Origin: Phellopilus nigrolimitatus
Taxonomy: Eukaryota > Basidiomycota > Agaricomycetes > Hymenochaetales > Hymenochaetaceae
Length of the DNA stretch: 64,000 nt
Direction of reading: 5' to 3'
Assembly: GCA_021029095.1 (NCBI GenBank)
Contig: JAJOHG010000003.1
Coordinates: 1,576,965 to 1,640,964 of the forward strand
Notes under the pieces: generated by a model
What the model saw: the letters and a program-made list of their open reading frames with translations, nothing else
Told to the model about the DNA's origin: nothing
Databases searched by the model: none
Made by a program: the position numbers and the translations under genes
In this document: positions 33,627 through 44,022 of the stretch, piece by piece
How positions within the stretch are numbered: the first letter of the stretch is position 1
How the letters are laid out: each line of letters opens with the position of its first letter

Positions 33627-35261
33627 TCAGTCAAGGTACTGGATGATGATGGGTTGCTCCGTCGCAGAGTGGGATACCTCCGTCGCAAAGTAGACCGCGC
33701 CGCTGTAGAACTCCACTTTCGCTGTGTGAGCGCGCGGCATGTCGAGTGTGTGATACACCGCTTCTCCCTCGCAAGAGACCGTAGCGAGCACAAACACGTC
33801 CCCTTCGTTGCATTTAGTCTTGACCATAACCGAGCCAGCCTGCGAAGGCCGGCTCGCGGAAGTGTACCGGCCAATATGCGGGTCCAAGTTTATAGGCCCC
33901 GGACGCTCAAGGTGCGTGATGGATGGAAGACTGACGTTTGGGCCAGCTGTAACTGCAGGAAACTCCAAGAGGAAAGCGTCCAGCACAGGGAATAATCGAT
34001 CTCGGATATGTTTGCCTGCCAACGTAGTAATAGATATGCCTTTTCGCTTTCGTCCCGCTTCGGGCATCCAATGGAAGGTGCAGATGGACAGCTGTGTAAC
34101 ATCATTCACGACACCCGGAATGCGGCAGCTGGCATGGGGAATGTCACGCAGAATCAGTGTCGCGCCTTGCGCGGGAGGCCTAGGCCGGATGTTGCGTATG
34201 GACGAAAGCCGAAAGGCGATGATTGACCTGTTCTCCTGGGGACCGAACACGCCAATGAGATAGCCATCTACAAAGTGAACGTCATTGCAATAACACTATA
34301 CAGAAGAAAAGCATCAGTCCAGTTCATCTCATGTGCGTTCATAAAATATAAATACATACGCCGCGGATTAGGACAGAGCGGTCTTCTCTCCAGAATGACA
34401 CGAGAAGGTCGTTCCCCACGGAGATCGCCAATACATCGCCACTCAGCTTCGCGGATCGCACTACAGATAACCTATGTGTTCTTTCAAGTTCTTTCGGTGT
34501 GCATTTGTAAGGCGGTTTATCGGGCTTTACTGAAGAGGGCGGGATTTGAAATATCGCAACAGTCCTGAACAGCAGTAAAGTGTCAGTATGACAATAGCAG
34601 ATTCGAATGTTCCATCGACATCATATTTCTTACCTTTCGCGGTCACGCCTGTCACTAAATTCGGTCACAGCGAGCACGTGCACGTTGCCGTTCGTCTGCA
34701 TGTCATAAGCGAATCTGCACACGATCATCCCATATGTATTATATGGTGCATCGTTACGGTGACTCCAGACACACTCGCCGCCCGGCACGGACCAGCACTG
34801 CAAGTCGCCATCATTCAAAAGGACGAGGAGGAGCGCACCGCCAGGGAGCAGCTCCATGTCCACAACAAAGACAAGTGGTTCAGTTTTGATACGTATCATG
34901 GTTTCGCGTGTGGGTCGCAGCGGGGCGGAGCCGGTGCTGTTGCGATGGCGCCGCTGTGCGCGCACGACTAGGTTGCGCAGGTCTTGCCAGGGGAGGTCAT
35001 CGACGGAGACATGGTGGGGAAGATCGGGTGCATGAGCTTGATCCAGCGCACGGAGGCGTTCTAGCCAGGAGATTTTGTTGGAGACCACCTCGCGAAAAAA
35101 CTTGCATGTCTGAAACAAAAAAAAAAAATGAATTAGATTTACAGTCAGACAAACATGTTGGATACACGCACAGCCTCGAGAGACAGGACTTCCTCAATGT
35201 CAGAAATCGAGGCGATGTCGTGCCAGATATCATTTGAAACTGCAGAAACGTTGGTAGGCAT
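33627..35261 (-). CDS. F-box/propeller-like family protein, copy B
   Basis: Exons 35172-35261, 34634-35109, 34360-34564 and 33627-34295 (minus strand) join to 479 aa. Exon 1 encodes MPTNVSAVSNDIWHDIASI; the F-box continues through exon 2 with EEVLSLEA, TCKFFREVVSNKISWLERL. The remaining 400 residues carry propeller-like blades (LLPGGALLLVLLNDGDLQCW, VPGGECVWSH, GNDLLVSFW, DVHFVDGYLIGVF) and end VIIQYLD-like. Such proteins usually recruit a substrate to an SCF ubiquitin ligase through the C-terminal domain. All splice sites are consensus and shared with copies C and D; exon 3 is the short form, as in D. Its minisatellite promoter has three units. Confidence 0.8.
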
Positions 35262-35310
35262 TGCTGAATGGTTCGATGGGCAATGTACACAGCGTTTTTA
35301 TATTCCTCAC

Positions 35311-35640
35311 GCAGTTTGCGCCAGGCTCGTAACCAGTTACCATGTGGCGGATACTCCATGGTGGATGGCTGCGGGCCTAAGTTTGCACGGGGCAGGAAGC
35401 ATGGCTCTCGGGACTCAAGCAGTATGCGTCAAGCTCGTAACTAGTTACCGTGTGGCCGATACTCCGTGGTGGATAGCTTCGAGACTAAGTTCGCACGGGG
35501 CAGGAAGCAACTTGGCTGTCGGGACTCGGGCAGTTTGCGCCAGGCTCGTAAAAGCCAGTTACCACGTGGCCGATACTCCGTGGATGGCTTCGGGACTAGG
35601 TTCAGCGGGGCAGGGAGCAAAGCTGTCGAGACGCGCGATC
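35311..35640 (-). repeat. Promoter minisatellite of copy B, three units
   Basis: Units start at 35311, 35419 and 35530 (108, 111 and about 110 bp) with GCAGTTTGCGCCAGGCTCG or a close variant. Dyads GTAACCAGTTAC at 35329-35340 and GTAACTAGTTAC at 35437-35448 are intact; the third unit has an insertion that breaks it. The array begins 50 bp upstream of the start codon. Confidence 0.85.
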
Positions 35641-35875
35641 ATTGCTCTGCAAGACTTGCTCGAAAGAGCGTGTGCAAGACCGGGCGGTGGTGGCTGAGAG
35701 TGTTTCGTGCGGATGCGACTGCCTGGTCCGCATGTCCATTAGAGGAATTCCTGGAGAAAGGACCTTGCCGATATTACTGCAGATAAAGTCTCTTATAAAT
35801 TGAGATATTAGCCCATCTCAATTCTGTGGAAGTCGAGTACATGTCTGTGGAAGTGTGTTGGTAACTCGAAAAATC

Positions 35876-35915
<40 letters not shown>

Positions 35916-36799
35916 GAGTCTTGTTCCAGCCCGGAACTCTTGTAGAATCATTTTGGTAATCGCAGAGAATTCAGTGCTGCTTGTCGATGGGCATTTCCTG
36001 AAACGAGGATATGGCTCTGCTCCAGAAGCTTCGCGAGTTGACTCGGGACCGCAGAGCCGTCGAAGGGCAGTGCCAAAACGCGCGATAGTCATCGCGCGCG
36101 GCAGGGGGCCCGCATATGTGAATCACATGCCTCACGGAGTCTGCTCCAGGCTCGTAACCGGCGCGCCGGCCGGCCGCGCTCGCGGAGGCCTCCGCAATAG
36201 GACGCAGAGAACAAGCTGCGTGCGCGAGGTAGGCCCGGCACCACGAGCCAGCGTTCATGGATCTCTCACTCTCAGTTGCACTTGCGCTTTCATAACTTCT
36301 ATATATATATGGCTTCCCGGAAGCGTTGCAGGGCCGAGTACTAATAACACACCCCTTACGATGCAGGTGGAGAAAGAAAACCGAAGAGAGAGGAAGAAGC
36401 GAGCGAGCTTGCGTGACGTACTGCAGCCAGCTGAGAATGGACCCAGGAAGCGCTCGGTACACCGTAGAAAACTTAGGATACTAGAAAAAGACGCCGGTGT
36501 CGTAGTTGCTTGTTGTTTTGCTAAGTATGGAGCGGTAGTCATTACATGACGCGGAAGATCAGTCCTCCCCGATCCCGCCCGCTTTGAGCTTGGCGAGACA
36601 AACACGTGATCCTTGAATTAGATCACGAGCCTGACAGAAGCAAGACGCGCCGAGGAAATTGGTGCCATACGGGTACCGGTCCTGCGTGTCGAAATCCAAA
36701 CATACCTCGACATTTTATTATTTACTATACAGAGTTTCCATCGACAAGCAGTGCTGAGCTCTCTGCGATTACTAAAAGTCATTCTGCAATAGAGTTAGT

Positions 36800-37454
36800 T
36801 ATAGTTGTCGATGTTCGGGTCAGGTCCGGGTCAGGCTGATTTTTGCTGACCCCGAACCCCGAACCGGACCTGTTTTGACATTTTGGACGACCCTTGACCC
36901 GAACCTCATCTGACCCGCGGTTCGGGTCATGATCGGTTCGGTTCGAGGGTCGACCCAGGGTCGACCCTCTGAACCTGCAAATTCTATATAAACCTTTAAT
37001 ATTGCACTATAATTTTAATAATATAGAGAAAAATGCAATGTTCTTATTTCGTAAGAGCCGTTGAACATGACCCTCACAGGATCTTAAGAAGTTGCCGAAG
37101 GTTAGATTTGTGTGCCGACATTTTTTGAGACTAGACGTTCTCTTGCCGGACTAACTTTTACTTTTATCTATGACAAGTTCGGGGTCAAAATGGTCAAATA
37201 TATGGGTGAAATATATGGTATTTAGCGCCAACAAATGCAAGTTACGTATGTGGGTATGGGTCGAGGTTCGGGTCGGGTTCGACCCGGGGTCACAGAGGGT
37301 CAGAGATAATCTTGTGCGGCCAACTCTCGAACCGACCCCGCCTCTGACCCCGTCCGAACCGAACCTGTAGTGACCCGAACCAGCCTGAACCGCGGTTCGG
37401 TTCGGGTACCGACCCGGGTTCAGAGGGTCACTGACCCGGACATCGACAACTATA
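36800..37454. mobile_element. Non-autonomous hAT-like MITE with GGTTCGGGTC repeats
   Basis: A 655-bp element flanked by the 8-bp direct repeat GAGTTAGT (36792-36799 and 37455-37462), with inverted ends TATAGTTGTCGATGT. Both subterminal regions are packed with GGTTCGGGTC-type motifs in both orientations, such as might bind a transposase. It contains no long ORF of its own. Eight-bp target duplication points to the hAT superfamily. The corresponding site in unit 1 (near 32630) is empty. Confidence 0.8.
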
Positions 37455-38023
37455 GAGTTAGTTTCGGGTTCAGTCTGTTGAGATTATGGACTGTGGTCGT
37501 AACGTTCTGTGACTTAGTACTATACAATAGCAGACTTTATAGTCGGACTCGAGCAATTTGCAGTTCTGGGTCGGAAGCTGCGTTGTCGAAGGCTCAGCTT
37601 AAGCTCAAGCTCGATATCTGAATCTCTTTACAGTCAACATGGTACAAGTTTCTTATTTATTTTATTTTTGTGGTGTTAGCTACCTGCAATACGTAGAGTT
37701 CCGGGCTAATTACGAGTAGCCAGAAAGAAAAAATAATGACGGCCGATAGGCTATGCTCACCTCAGTCAAGACGGTATAAGACTGAGGTGCACATACGGCC
37801 AGGAAATTTGTCAATACTGTCGGCCGATGCATATCTTACTTATAAAGTAATAAGAGCAAATAAATAATTAAGAATGGAATGGGTACTACACTGTGGCGAG
37901 ACCCGAGCTGCATATATGCGCTTCTATATTTGAATACAGCATTTCCATCGACAAGCAGTACTGAGCGCTCTACGATTACGATATACTGGGATCTACGTGT
38001 CTACCGGATATCAATGCAAAGTT

Positions 38024-39731
38024 TCAGTCAAGGTACTGGATGATGATGGGTTGCTCCGTCGCAAGGTGGGATACCTTCGTCGCAAAGTAGAGTGCGCCGC
38101 TGTAGAACTCCACTTTCGCAATGTTAGCGTGCGGCATGTCGAGTGTGTGATACACCACTTCTCCCTCGCAAGAGACCGTAGCGAGCACAAACACGTCCCC
38201 TTCGTCGCATTTAGTCTGGATCACTACCGAGCCAGCCTGCGAAGGCCGGCTCGCGGAAGTGTAGTACCCGTCAATCTGCGGGACCAAGTCTATAGGCCCC
38301 GGACGCTCAAGGTGCGTGATGGATGGAAGACTGGCGTTTGGGCCAGCTGTAACTGCAGGAAACTCCAAGAGGAAAGCGTCCAGCACAAAGAGTAATCGTT
38401 GTCGGATATATTTCGTTGCCAACGTAGTAATAGATATGCCTTTTCGCTTTCGTCCCGCTTCGGGCATCCAATGGAAGGTGCAGATGGACAGCTGTGTATC
38501 ATTATTCACGACACCCGGAATGCGGCAGCTGGCATGGGGAATGTCACGCAGAATCAGTGTCGCGCCTCGCGCGGGAGCCCTAGGCCGGATGTTGCGTATG
38601 GACGAAAGCCGAAAGGCGATGATTGACCTGTTCTCCTGGCGACTGAACGCACCAATGAGATAGCCATCTAAAAAGTGAACGTCATTGCAATAGCCCTGAT
38701 TAGAAGAAAAGCATCAGTCCGTTTCATCTCACGCGCATTCATAAAATGTGGTTACATACGCCGCGGATTAGGACAGAGCGGTCTTCTGTCCAGAATGACA
38801 CGAGGAGGTCGTTCCCCACGGAGACCGCCAATACATCGCCACTTAGCTTCGCAAACCGCACTGCAGAGGATTCATCTGTTCTTTCAAGTTCACTCGGCGC
38901 GTCGTTGTAAAGGAATTCATTGTACTTTATTAGTGGGGCCGAAATTTGTAATCTCCTGAGAAGCTTGCCCAGCAGTGAAGTACCAGGTCGACATGCAGGC
39001 TTTCTCCGGGGCGGGATTTGAAATATCGCGACAGTCCTGAACAGCAGTAAAGTGTCAGTGTGACATAGCAGATCAAAATGCTCCGTCGACATTGTATTTC
39101 TTACCTTTCGTGGTCACGCCTGTCACGAACTTCGGTCACAGCGAGCACGTGCACGTTGCCGTTCGTCTGCATGTCATAAGCGAATCTGCACACGATCATC
39201 CCATATGTATTATATCGTGCATCGTTACGGTGACTCCAGACACACTCGCCGCCCGGCACGGACCAGCACTGCAAGTCGCCATCATTCAAAAGGACGAGGA
39301 GGAGCGCACCGCCAGGGAGCAGCTCCATGTCCACAACAGAGACATGTGGTATAGTTTTGATACGTATCATGGTTTCGCGTGTGGGTCGCAGCGGGGCGGA
39401 GCCGGTGCTGTTGCGATGGCGCCGCTGTGCGCGCACGACTAGGTTGCGCAGGTCTTTCCAGGGGAGGTCATCGACAGAGACATGGTGGGGAAGATCGGGT
39501 GCATGGGCTTGATCCAGCGCACGGAGGCGTTCTAGCCAGGAGATTTTGTTGGAGACCACCTCGCGAAAAAACTTGCATGTCTGAAACAAAAAAAACAATG
39601 AATTAGATTCACAGTCAGACAAACATGTTGGATACACGCACAGCCTCGAGAGACAGGACTTCCTCAATGTCAGAAATCGAGGCGATGTCGTGCCAGATAT
39701 CATTTGAAACTGCAGAAACGTTGGTAGGCAT
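38024..39731 (-). CDS. F-box/propeller-like family protein, copy C
   Basis: Exons 39642-39731, 39105-39580, 38760-39036 and 38024-38695 (minus strand) join to 504 aa. It is nearly identical to copy B in the F-box (same exon 1) and in exon 2. Exon 3 is 72 bp longer, adding 24 in-frame residues (RRKPACRPGTSLLGKLLRRL and a few more) at the place where copy A also carries an insertion. The last exon uses a slightly shifted acceptor (AATCAG before GGCTATTGC). The frame is intact. The role is as for copy B, by inference. Confidence 0.8.
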
Positions 39732-39797
39732 TGCTGAATGGTTCGATGGGCAATGTACACAGCGTTTTTATATTCCTCGCATTCTTATATGCCTCAA

Positions 39798-40015
39798 GCA
39801 GTTTGCGCCAGGCTCGTAGCCAGTTACCATGTGGCGGATACTCCATGGTGGATGGCTGCGGGCCTAAGTTTGCACGGGGCAGGAAGCAAGGCTATCGGGA
39901 CTCAAGCAGTTTGCGCCAAGCTCGTAACTAGTTACCGTGTGGCCGATACTCCATGGTGGATAGCTTCGAGACTAAGTTCGCGCGGGGCAGGCAGCAAAGC
40001 TGTCGAGACGCGCGA
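39798..40015 (-). repeat. Promoter minisatellite of copy C, two units
   Basis: Units start at 39798 and 39906, 108 bp apart. The intact dyad GTAACTAGTTAC is at 39924-39935; in the unit nearest the gene it has one substitution (GTAGCCAGTTAC). One unit fewer than copy B. Confidence 0.85.
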
Positions 40016-40529
40016 TCATTGCTCTGCAAGACTTGCTCGAAAGAGTGTGTGTGCAAGACCGGGCGGTGGCGGCTGAGAGCGTTTCGTGCGGATGCGACTG
40101 CCTGGTCCGCATGTCCATTAGATGAATTCCTGGAGAAAGGACCTTGCCGATATTACTGCAGATAAAGTCTCTTATAAATTGAGATATTAGCCCATCTCAA
40201 TTCTGTGGAAGTCGAGTACATGTCTGTGGAAATGTGTTGGTAACTCGAAAAATGTGTTGGTAACTCGAAAAATCGTGTTTTTTTATTTATTTTAGAGTCT
40301 TGCACCAGCCCGGAACTCTTGCAGAATCATTTTGGTAATCGCAGAGAACTCAGTGCTGCTTGTCGATGGGAATAGCAAATTATAAAATGCCGAGCGTGCA
40401 ATTGAATTTCGACAACGCAAGGAACTTGACCGAGTGCGGCGCCAATTTCCTCGAGCGCGTCTTGCTTCTGTCAGGCTCGTGATTTCTAATTCAAGGCTCA
40501 CGTGTTTGTCTCGCCGAGACTTGGCCGGG

Positions 40530-40750
40530 ACGTGCTGCAGCCAGCTGAGAACGGTGTGCAAGAACCTTGACTCAGAATCAGAAAGCGCTCGGTACAGATT
40601 GATGACAAGACCCATAGAATGATAGAAATCTTAGGACAGAAAGACGCCGGTGTGGTAGTTGTTTGCTGTATCCCGGAAAAGGCGCTCAACACAGGGAGCG
40701 GCAGCCATTACGTAACGCGGATGGCCATCCGCACCCAAACCCGCCCGCTC
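40530..40750. repeat. Partial third unit of the segmental duplication
   Basis: The segment beginning GACGTGCTGCAGCCAGCTGAG and running through AAAGACGCCGGTGT and CCCGGAAAAGGCGCTCA matches about 32200-32420 and, less fully, 36415-36560. The array is thus truncated here, about 270 bp from the 3' end of the GPD1 gene. Confidence 0.75.
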
Positions 40751-41018
40751 TGAGCTCGGCGATCAACCGGTTCCGCCCGTCGATCTCGTCATCGCAGTAA
40801 AGTCACAAAACTTTCACAACAGCAAAAGAAAAGCATGGTAATGACGATAAATAAATTCGATGAAATGCGTGTCTCTATTTTCTATACAGAAATATGCTGG
40901 AAGAGGGCTACTGCTACAAATGCGAATGACGTGGGTGTTTTTTTGCACGATGGATGTGAAGATGATGATGTGTCGGTAGTCAGACGAGACGTGCGTCTAC
41001 GTGCGCTGCGCGGCCTCT

Positions 41019-42536
41019 TCAGTACTTCTCCACCGGGAGCTTTACGGCCGGGATGGCGAGCTTGTCCATCAGGTTCTGCACCGGGCCGTGCGTGCTGCGC
41101 TCGGGCAGCTCGATCTCCGTCATCGGGGGGAGGTTCATCAGGAACTGCGCGCGGTCCTTCACGTCCTTGCCCTCGTACAGCACCTCGTAAATCTGAGTAG
41201 AAAGAATTCGTCAGCACGTTTGCCTGCATGCTTGAGAAGCGCGCGCTACTCACCCCCCTCGCGATCGGCGCGTTCACGCCGAGCTCGTCGATGATGGCCT
41301 TGAGGCCCTTCGCGGTCGTGACGCCCTCCGCGACGCTGCCGAGCGTGCGCACGATCTCGTCGAGCTTCTCGCCCTTGCCGAGGCGGTACCCGACGGTGTG
41401 GTTGCGGCTCGTCGGCGAGCTGCACGTCAGGAAGAGGTCGCCGACGCCCGCGAGCGACAGGAACGTCAGCGGGTTCGCGCCGTACGCCGCGCCGATGCGC
41501 GTCATCTCGGCGAGCCCGCGCGTGATGAGCACTGGAATGACGTCATGAGTATGCGTGGTCCGGGAGAGAAGGTGTAGGGAGTAGGAGTAGCTTACTGGCA
41601 CGAGTGTTGTCCTCGAACCCGAGGCCGTCCGCGATTCCGCAGGCGATTGCGTAGACGTTCTTTAAGGCTCCCGCGAGCTCGATACCGATGGGATCGGTGC
41701 CCATGTAGCTAAACGCAATCAATGTAACCCGTCAGCGCGTGTGCAGGAAAATGAAGTAACTTGGTAGCTGACCATCGGAACCATGGCTGGTGGAAGACCT
41801 GCGACGCGCGCAGAGCGTGCTCCTTGGAAAGCGACGCAATAGAGACGGAGGTTGGCTGCCTTCGAACAACTAGAAAGAAAGAAAGAAAAAGCACGTGTTA
41901 ATTGACGAGTCGCACAGATCGTTACGTTTGTCTCGCTTACTTTCTTTCGCGAACGACGGTCCAGACTAAAATGACAGCCATGGCGTCAGCAGGCGGAAAG
42001 GGCGCGTGTCTCAGAAAACGTAAAAACGTACAAGGAACGTTGCGACTCTGGCGACCTCTGGGCCGCATGTGTCGGCGATGATCTCGAGCGTCAGCGACTG
42101 CGTGATGGTCTCGATGCCCTTGTTCACGAAGATGAGCAGGGGCAGGTTGTCCGCGTCAAGGCGCGGGCGCAGCTCCGTAAGGGTTTTCCTGAACAGGCTG
42201 GTTCAGATGAGTGCATCGTGGACGAGGGCACGACGAGAATACACACCTCAGGCCCTGCGTCGGGATCGCGAAGAGCAGGACGTCGCAGCCCTTGAGCACC
42301 TCCGCGGAGGGCAGCTCGGGGCCGATCGCGGTGATGCTCGCGGGGAAGTGGTGCTCCTTGAGGTACTCGGAGTTGCGGTGGTGCTCGTTGAAGAACTTGA
42401 CCTGGCGCTCGTTGCGCGACCAGAGCAGCACGTCGTGCTCCGAGTCGCCGAGGTGGTCTGCGAGGCAGCTGCCGAAGTTGCCCGCGCCGAGCACGCAGAT
42501 GCGCGACTTGGGGGGCGAGGAGGGCGTGGTGGTCAT
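41019..42536 (-). CDS. GPD1: Glycerol-3-phosphate dehydrogenase (NAD+)
   Basis: Multi-exon gene starting [22 protein letters not shown] at 42536; the GAGNFG turn is the NAD-binding Rossmann motif. Further family marks are [55 protein letters not shown] with the catalytic lysine, [30 protein letters not shown] and a final exon ending [10 protein letters not shown]. The enzyme reduces dihydroxyacetone phosphate to glycerol 3-phosphate in the cytosol, feeding glycerol (osmoprotectant) and lipid synthesis. Introns are short and consensus. The 3' end lies next to the duplicated F-box array. Confidence 0.95.
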
Positions 42537-43322
42537 ATCGAAAATGGGTTTGGGAGGAGAGGAGGCTGAGAGTACGGTGCGGTGGAGTTGGTGGTGGTGA
42601 GAGTAGGAGTTCAAGTTGTGATGCGCTTTTGGACTGAAAGGGCGGGCGTTATATAGGAAAATAGCGGGCCCCCAACGGTGACAAAGCAGCGTACATAAGC
42701 GCGAGGGAAGAGTGGAGAGGGTGGAGAGACGCCGTGCGGCGGCGGGAGCGCGTCTCATTCGACCCGACCTGCGACGACGTACGTGTAACGTCGGCTCCAG
42801 CCAATCCACAGCGCGAAGACGTCCCTGCGCGCGACGCCGCGCCCCCCAACCAGCAGCGTGGGACCCTCCGGACTTCCGGCTTCGGGCCCCGTACAATTAA
42901 AAATGGGTCCAGGCTTGGCGTGGCCCCGTACAATTGGAACGGGCCGAGACACGCTTGCCGATCCTTGGGTAAGCCAATCGAAGACCTCCAAATCCTACAA
43001 AACGTCACTCGGGATTGCACGGGCTGCATTATCTAATACCTAAACCGCATAGTAAGTAGTCGGGCTCCAAATTGGAGCAAAGATACCTCGCATTCGGACA
43101 TGGACAACAAACTTTCATAGTGACGTTCAGAATCGTAATTCATCGACTGCAAAGACAATAATATCATCAGGCCTGACGCTCCGACTCTTTGAGCGTCATA
43201 TACCTTCTCGATGTTTTCATGGCTCTGAGGCTCTCCAATCTGGTTAAAAGCTGTTCCGACTGTTCTGCGCTAGACCTCGGGATAATAACATCCACCCTCC
43301 CCTGACTGTAATTTGTGCACAA
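42537..43322. other. Upstream region of GPD1
   Basis: A GC-rich segment of about 400 bp with near-repeats around 42880-42960 (ACAATTAAAAATGGG and ACAATTGGAACGGG, each after a CCCCGT) changes to AT-rich sequence at the TIR element. No gene is supported. Confidence 0.5.
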
Positions 43323-43324
43323 TA

Positions 43325-44020
43325 CTATTGAGGGGAGGCAACGCCTGCCAAAAGAGTGTGCATTTGTAGTTGCTTACATGTCTACCAAAAACGGAAATTT
43401 TGCGGCTCATGAGTGAAAGAAAAGTTACAGAACGATTTTTTGAGCTCAATTCTTCTCCGTTTTGCGAGATTTAAGGTGGTAAATGCTCGGGTGGTGTGGG
43501 GCTGGGAGGTCTACAAGCTCGATTTTTTAATTTCTCCGTCAAAGCATCAGAACAGCAGTCTTGCATGGCTGTTCTGAAACGTTGAAGAACAAATTAAAAA
43601 ATCGAGCTTGTAGACCTCCCAGCCCCATACCACCCGAGCATTTACCACCTTAAATCTCGCAAAACGGAGAAGAATTGAGCTCAAAAAATCGTTCTGCGCG
43701 TTTGCATGTATGCGCGGGCATTTCCTGTGCGCCGTGGTCACGTGCCAGCCGAAAATGCACTCACCTCCTGCTGTTTTCTTTGCTATAAATCTTTCCTCTG
43801 AAACAACCTACAAGACATCAAGTGAATATTGTATTTATAACCTTATAAAACAGTTTTATGGCTTTAAAAAAATAAAAGTCAGCAAGGAGTGGCTGAATTG
43901 CGTCAAGTTGACCATCTGTAGGTCTTTGCCACCAGAATTTCTTAAATTGGCAAGTGCCGATCATTTGTCAGATTACAAAGCGTGCACACTCTTTTGGCAG
44001 GGATTGCCTCCCCTCAATAC
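43325..44020. mobile_element. TIR element of about 0.7 kb with internal foldback
   Basis: Inverted ends of 40 bp (43323-43362 and 43983-44022) differ at only 3 positions; their shared core is TATTGAGGGGAGGCAA, then CCTGCCAAAAGAGTGTGCA. A TA is present at each outer edge, compatible with a TA target duplication. An ORF at 43710-44030 on the plus strand simply runs through the right end and shows no transposase motif, so the element is non-autonomous. A long foldback lies inside it. Confidence 0.75.
43428..43696. repeat. Foldback: 106-bp arms, one mismatch
   Basis: The arms 43428-43533 and 43591-43696 are reverse complements except for one position in the GGTGGTGTGGGG segment. The 57-base loop contains a second hairpin with 10-bp arms (TCAGAACAGC and GCTGTTCTGA). 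Transcription in either direction would give a very stable RNA hairpin. Confidence 0.9.
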
Positions 44021-44022
44021 TA

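Larger units (their letters stand above)
31869..35950. repeat. Tandem segmental duplication, unit 1 (carries copy B)
   Basis: From about 31869 (CTGAAACGAGGATAT) this block matches unit 2 in order: a GC-rich segment with the CCGGCCGGCCGCGCTCGCGGAGGCC core, the segment with CACGTGATCCTTGAAT, the shared 3' flank, F-box copy B, its promoter minisatellite, and an end segment CAGCCCGGAACTCTTGTAGAATC. Differences from unit 2 are scattered substitutions, small indels, a poly-T run of about 30 at 35878-35909, and a private MITE-like insertion. Confidence 0.85.
35951..40370. repeat. Tandem segmental duplication, unit 2 (carries copy C)
   Basis: This repeats unit 1 in the same order and orientation and ends with the same CAGCCCGGAACTCTTG-AGAATCATTTTGG segment at about 40305-40340. 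It carries a hAT-like insertion at 36800-37454 that unit 1 lacks, and it lacks the TA element of unit 1. A 30-bp segment near 37800-37830 (GGCCAGGAAATTTGTC) is also private to this unit. Confidence 0.85.

Noticed and set aside
35155..35697. 180-codon plus-strand ORF with VADTPWWMA repeats (also 39738-40076 and 353-622)
   Set aside because: It is the reverse reading of the promoter minisatellite; the 'protein repeats' are the DNA repeat units.
35311..40015. CRISPR-like regular repeats
   Set aside because: Units are ~108 bp, directly adjacent without spacers, and in a eukaryotic promoter; a minisatellite, not CRISPR.
31869..40370. LTR retrotransposon as explanation for the duplicated units
   Set aside because: No reverse transcriptase, primer-binding site or matching LTR pair; units are head-to-tail genomic segments with host-type genes.
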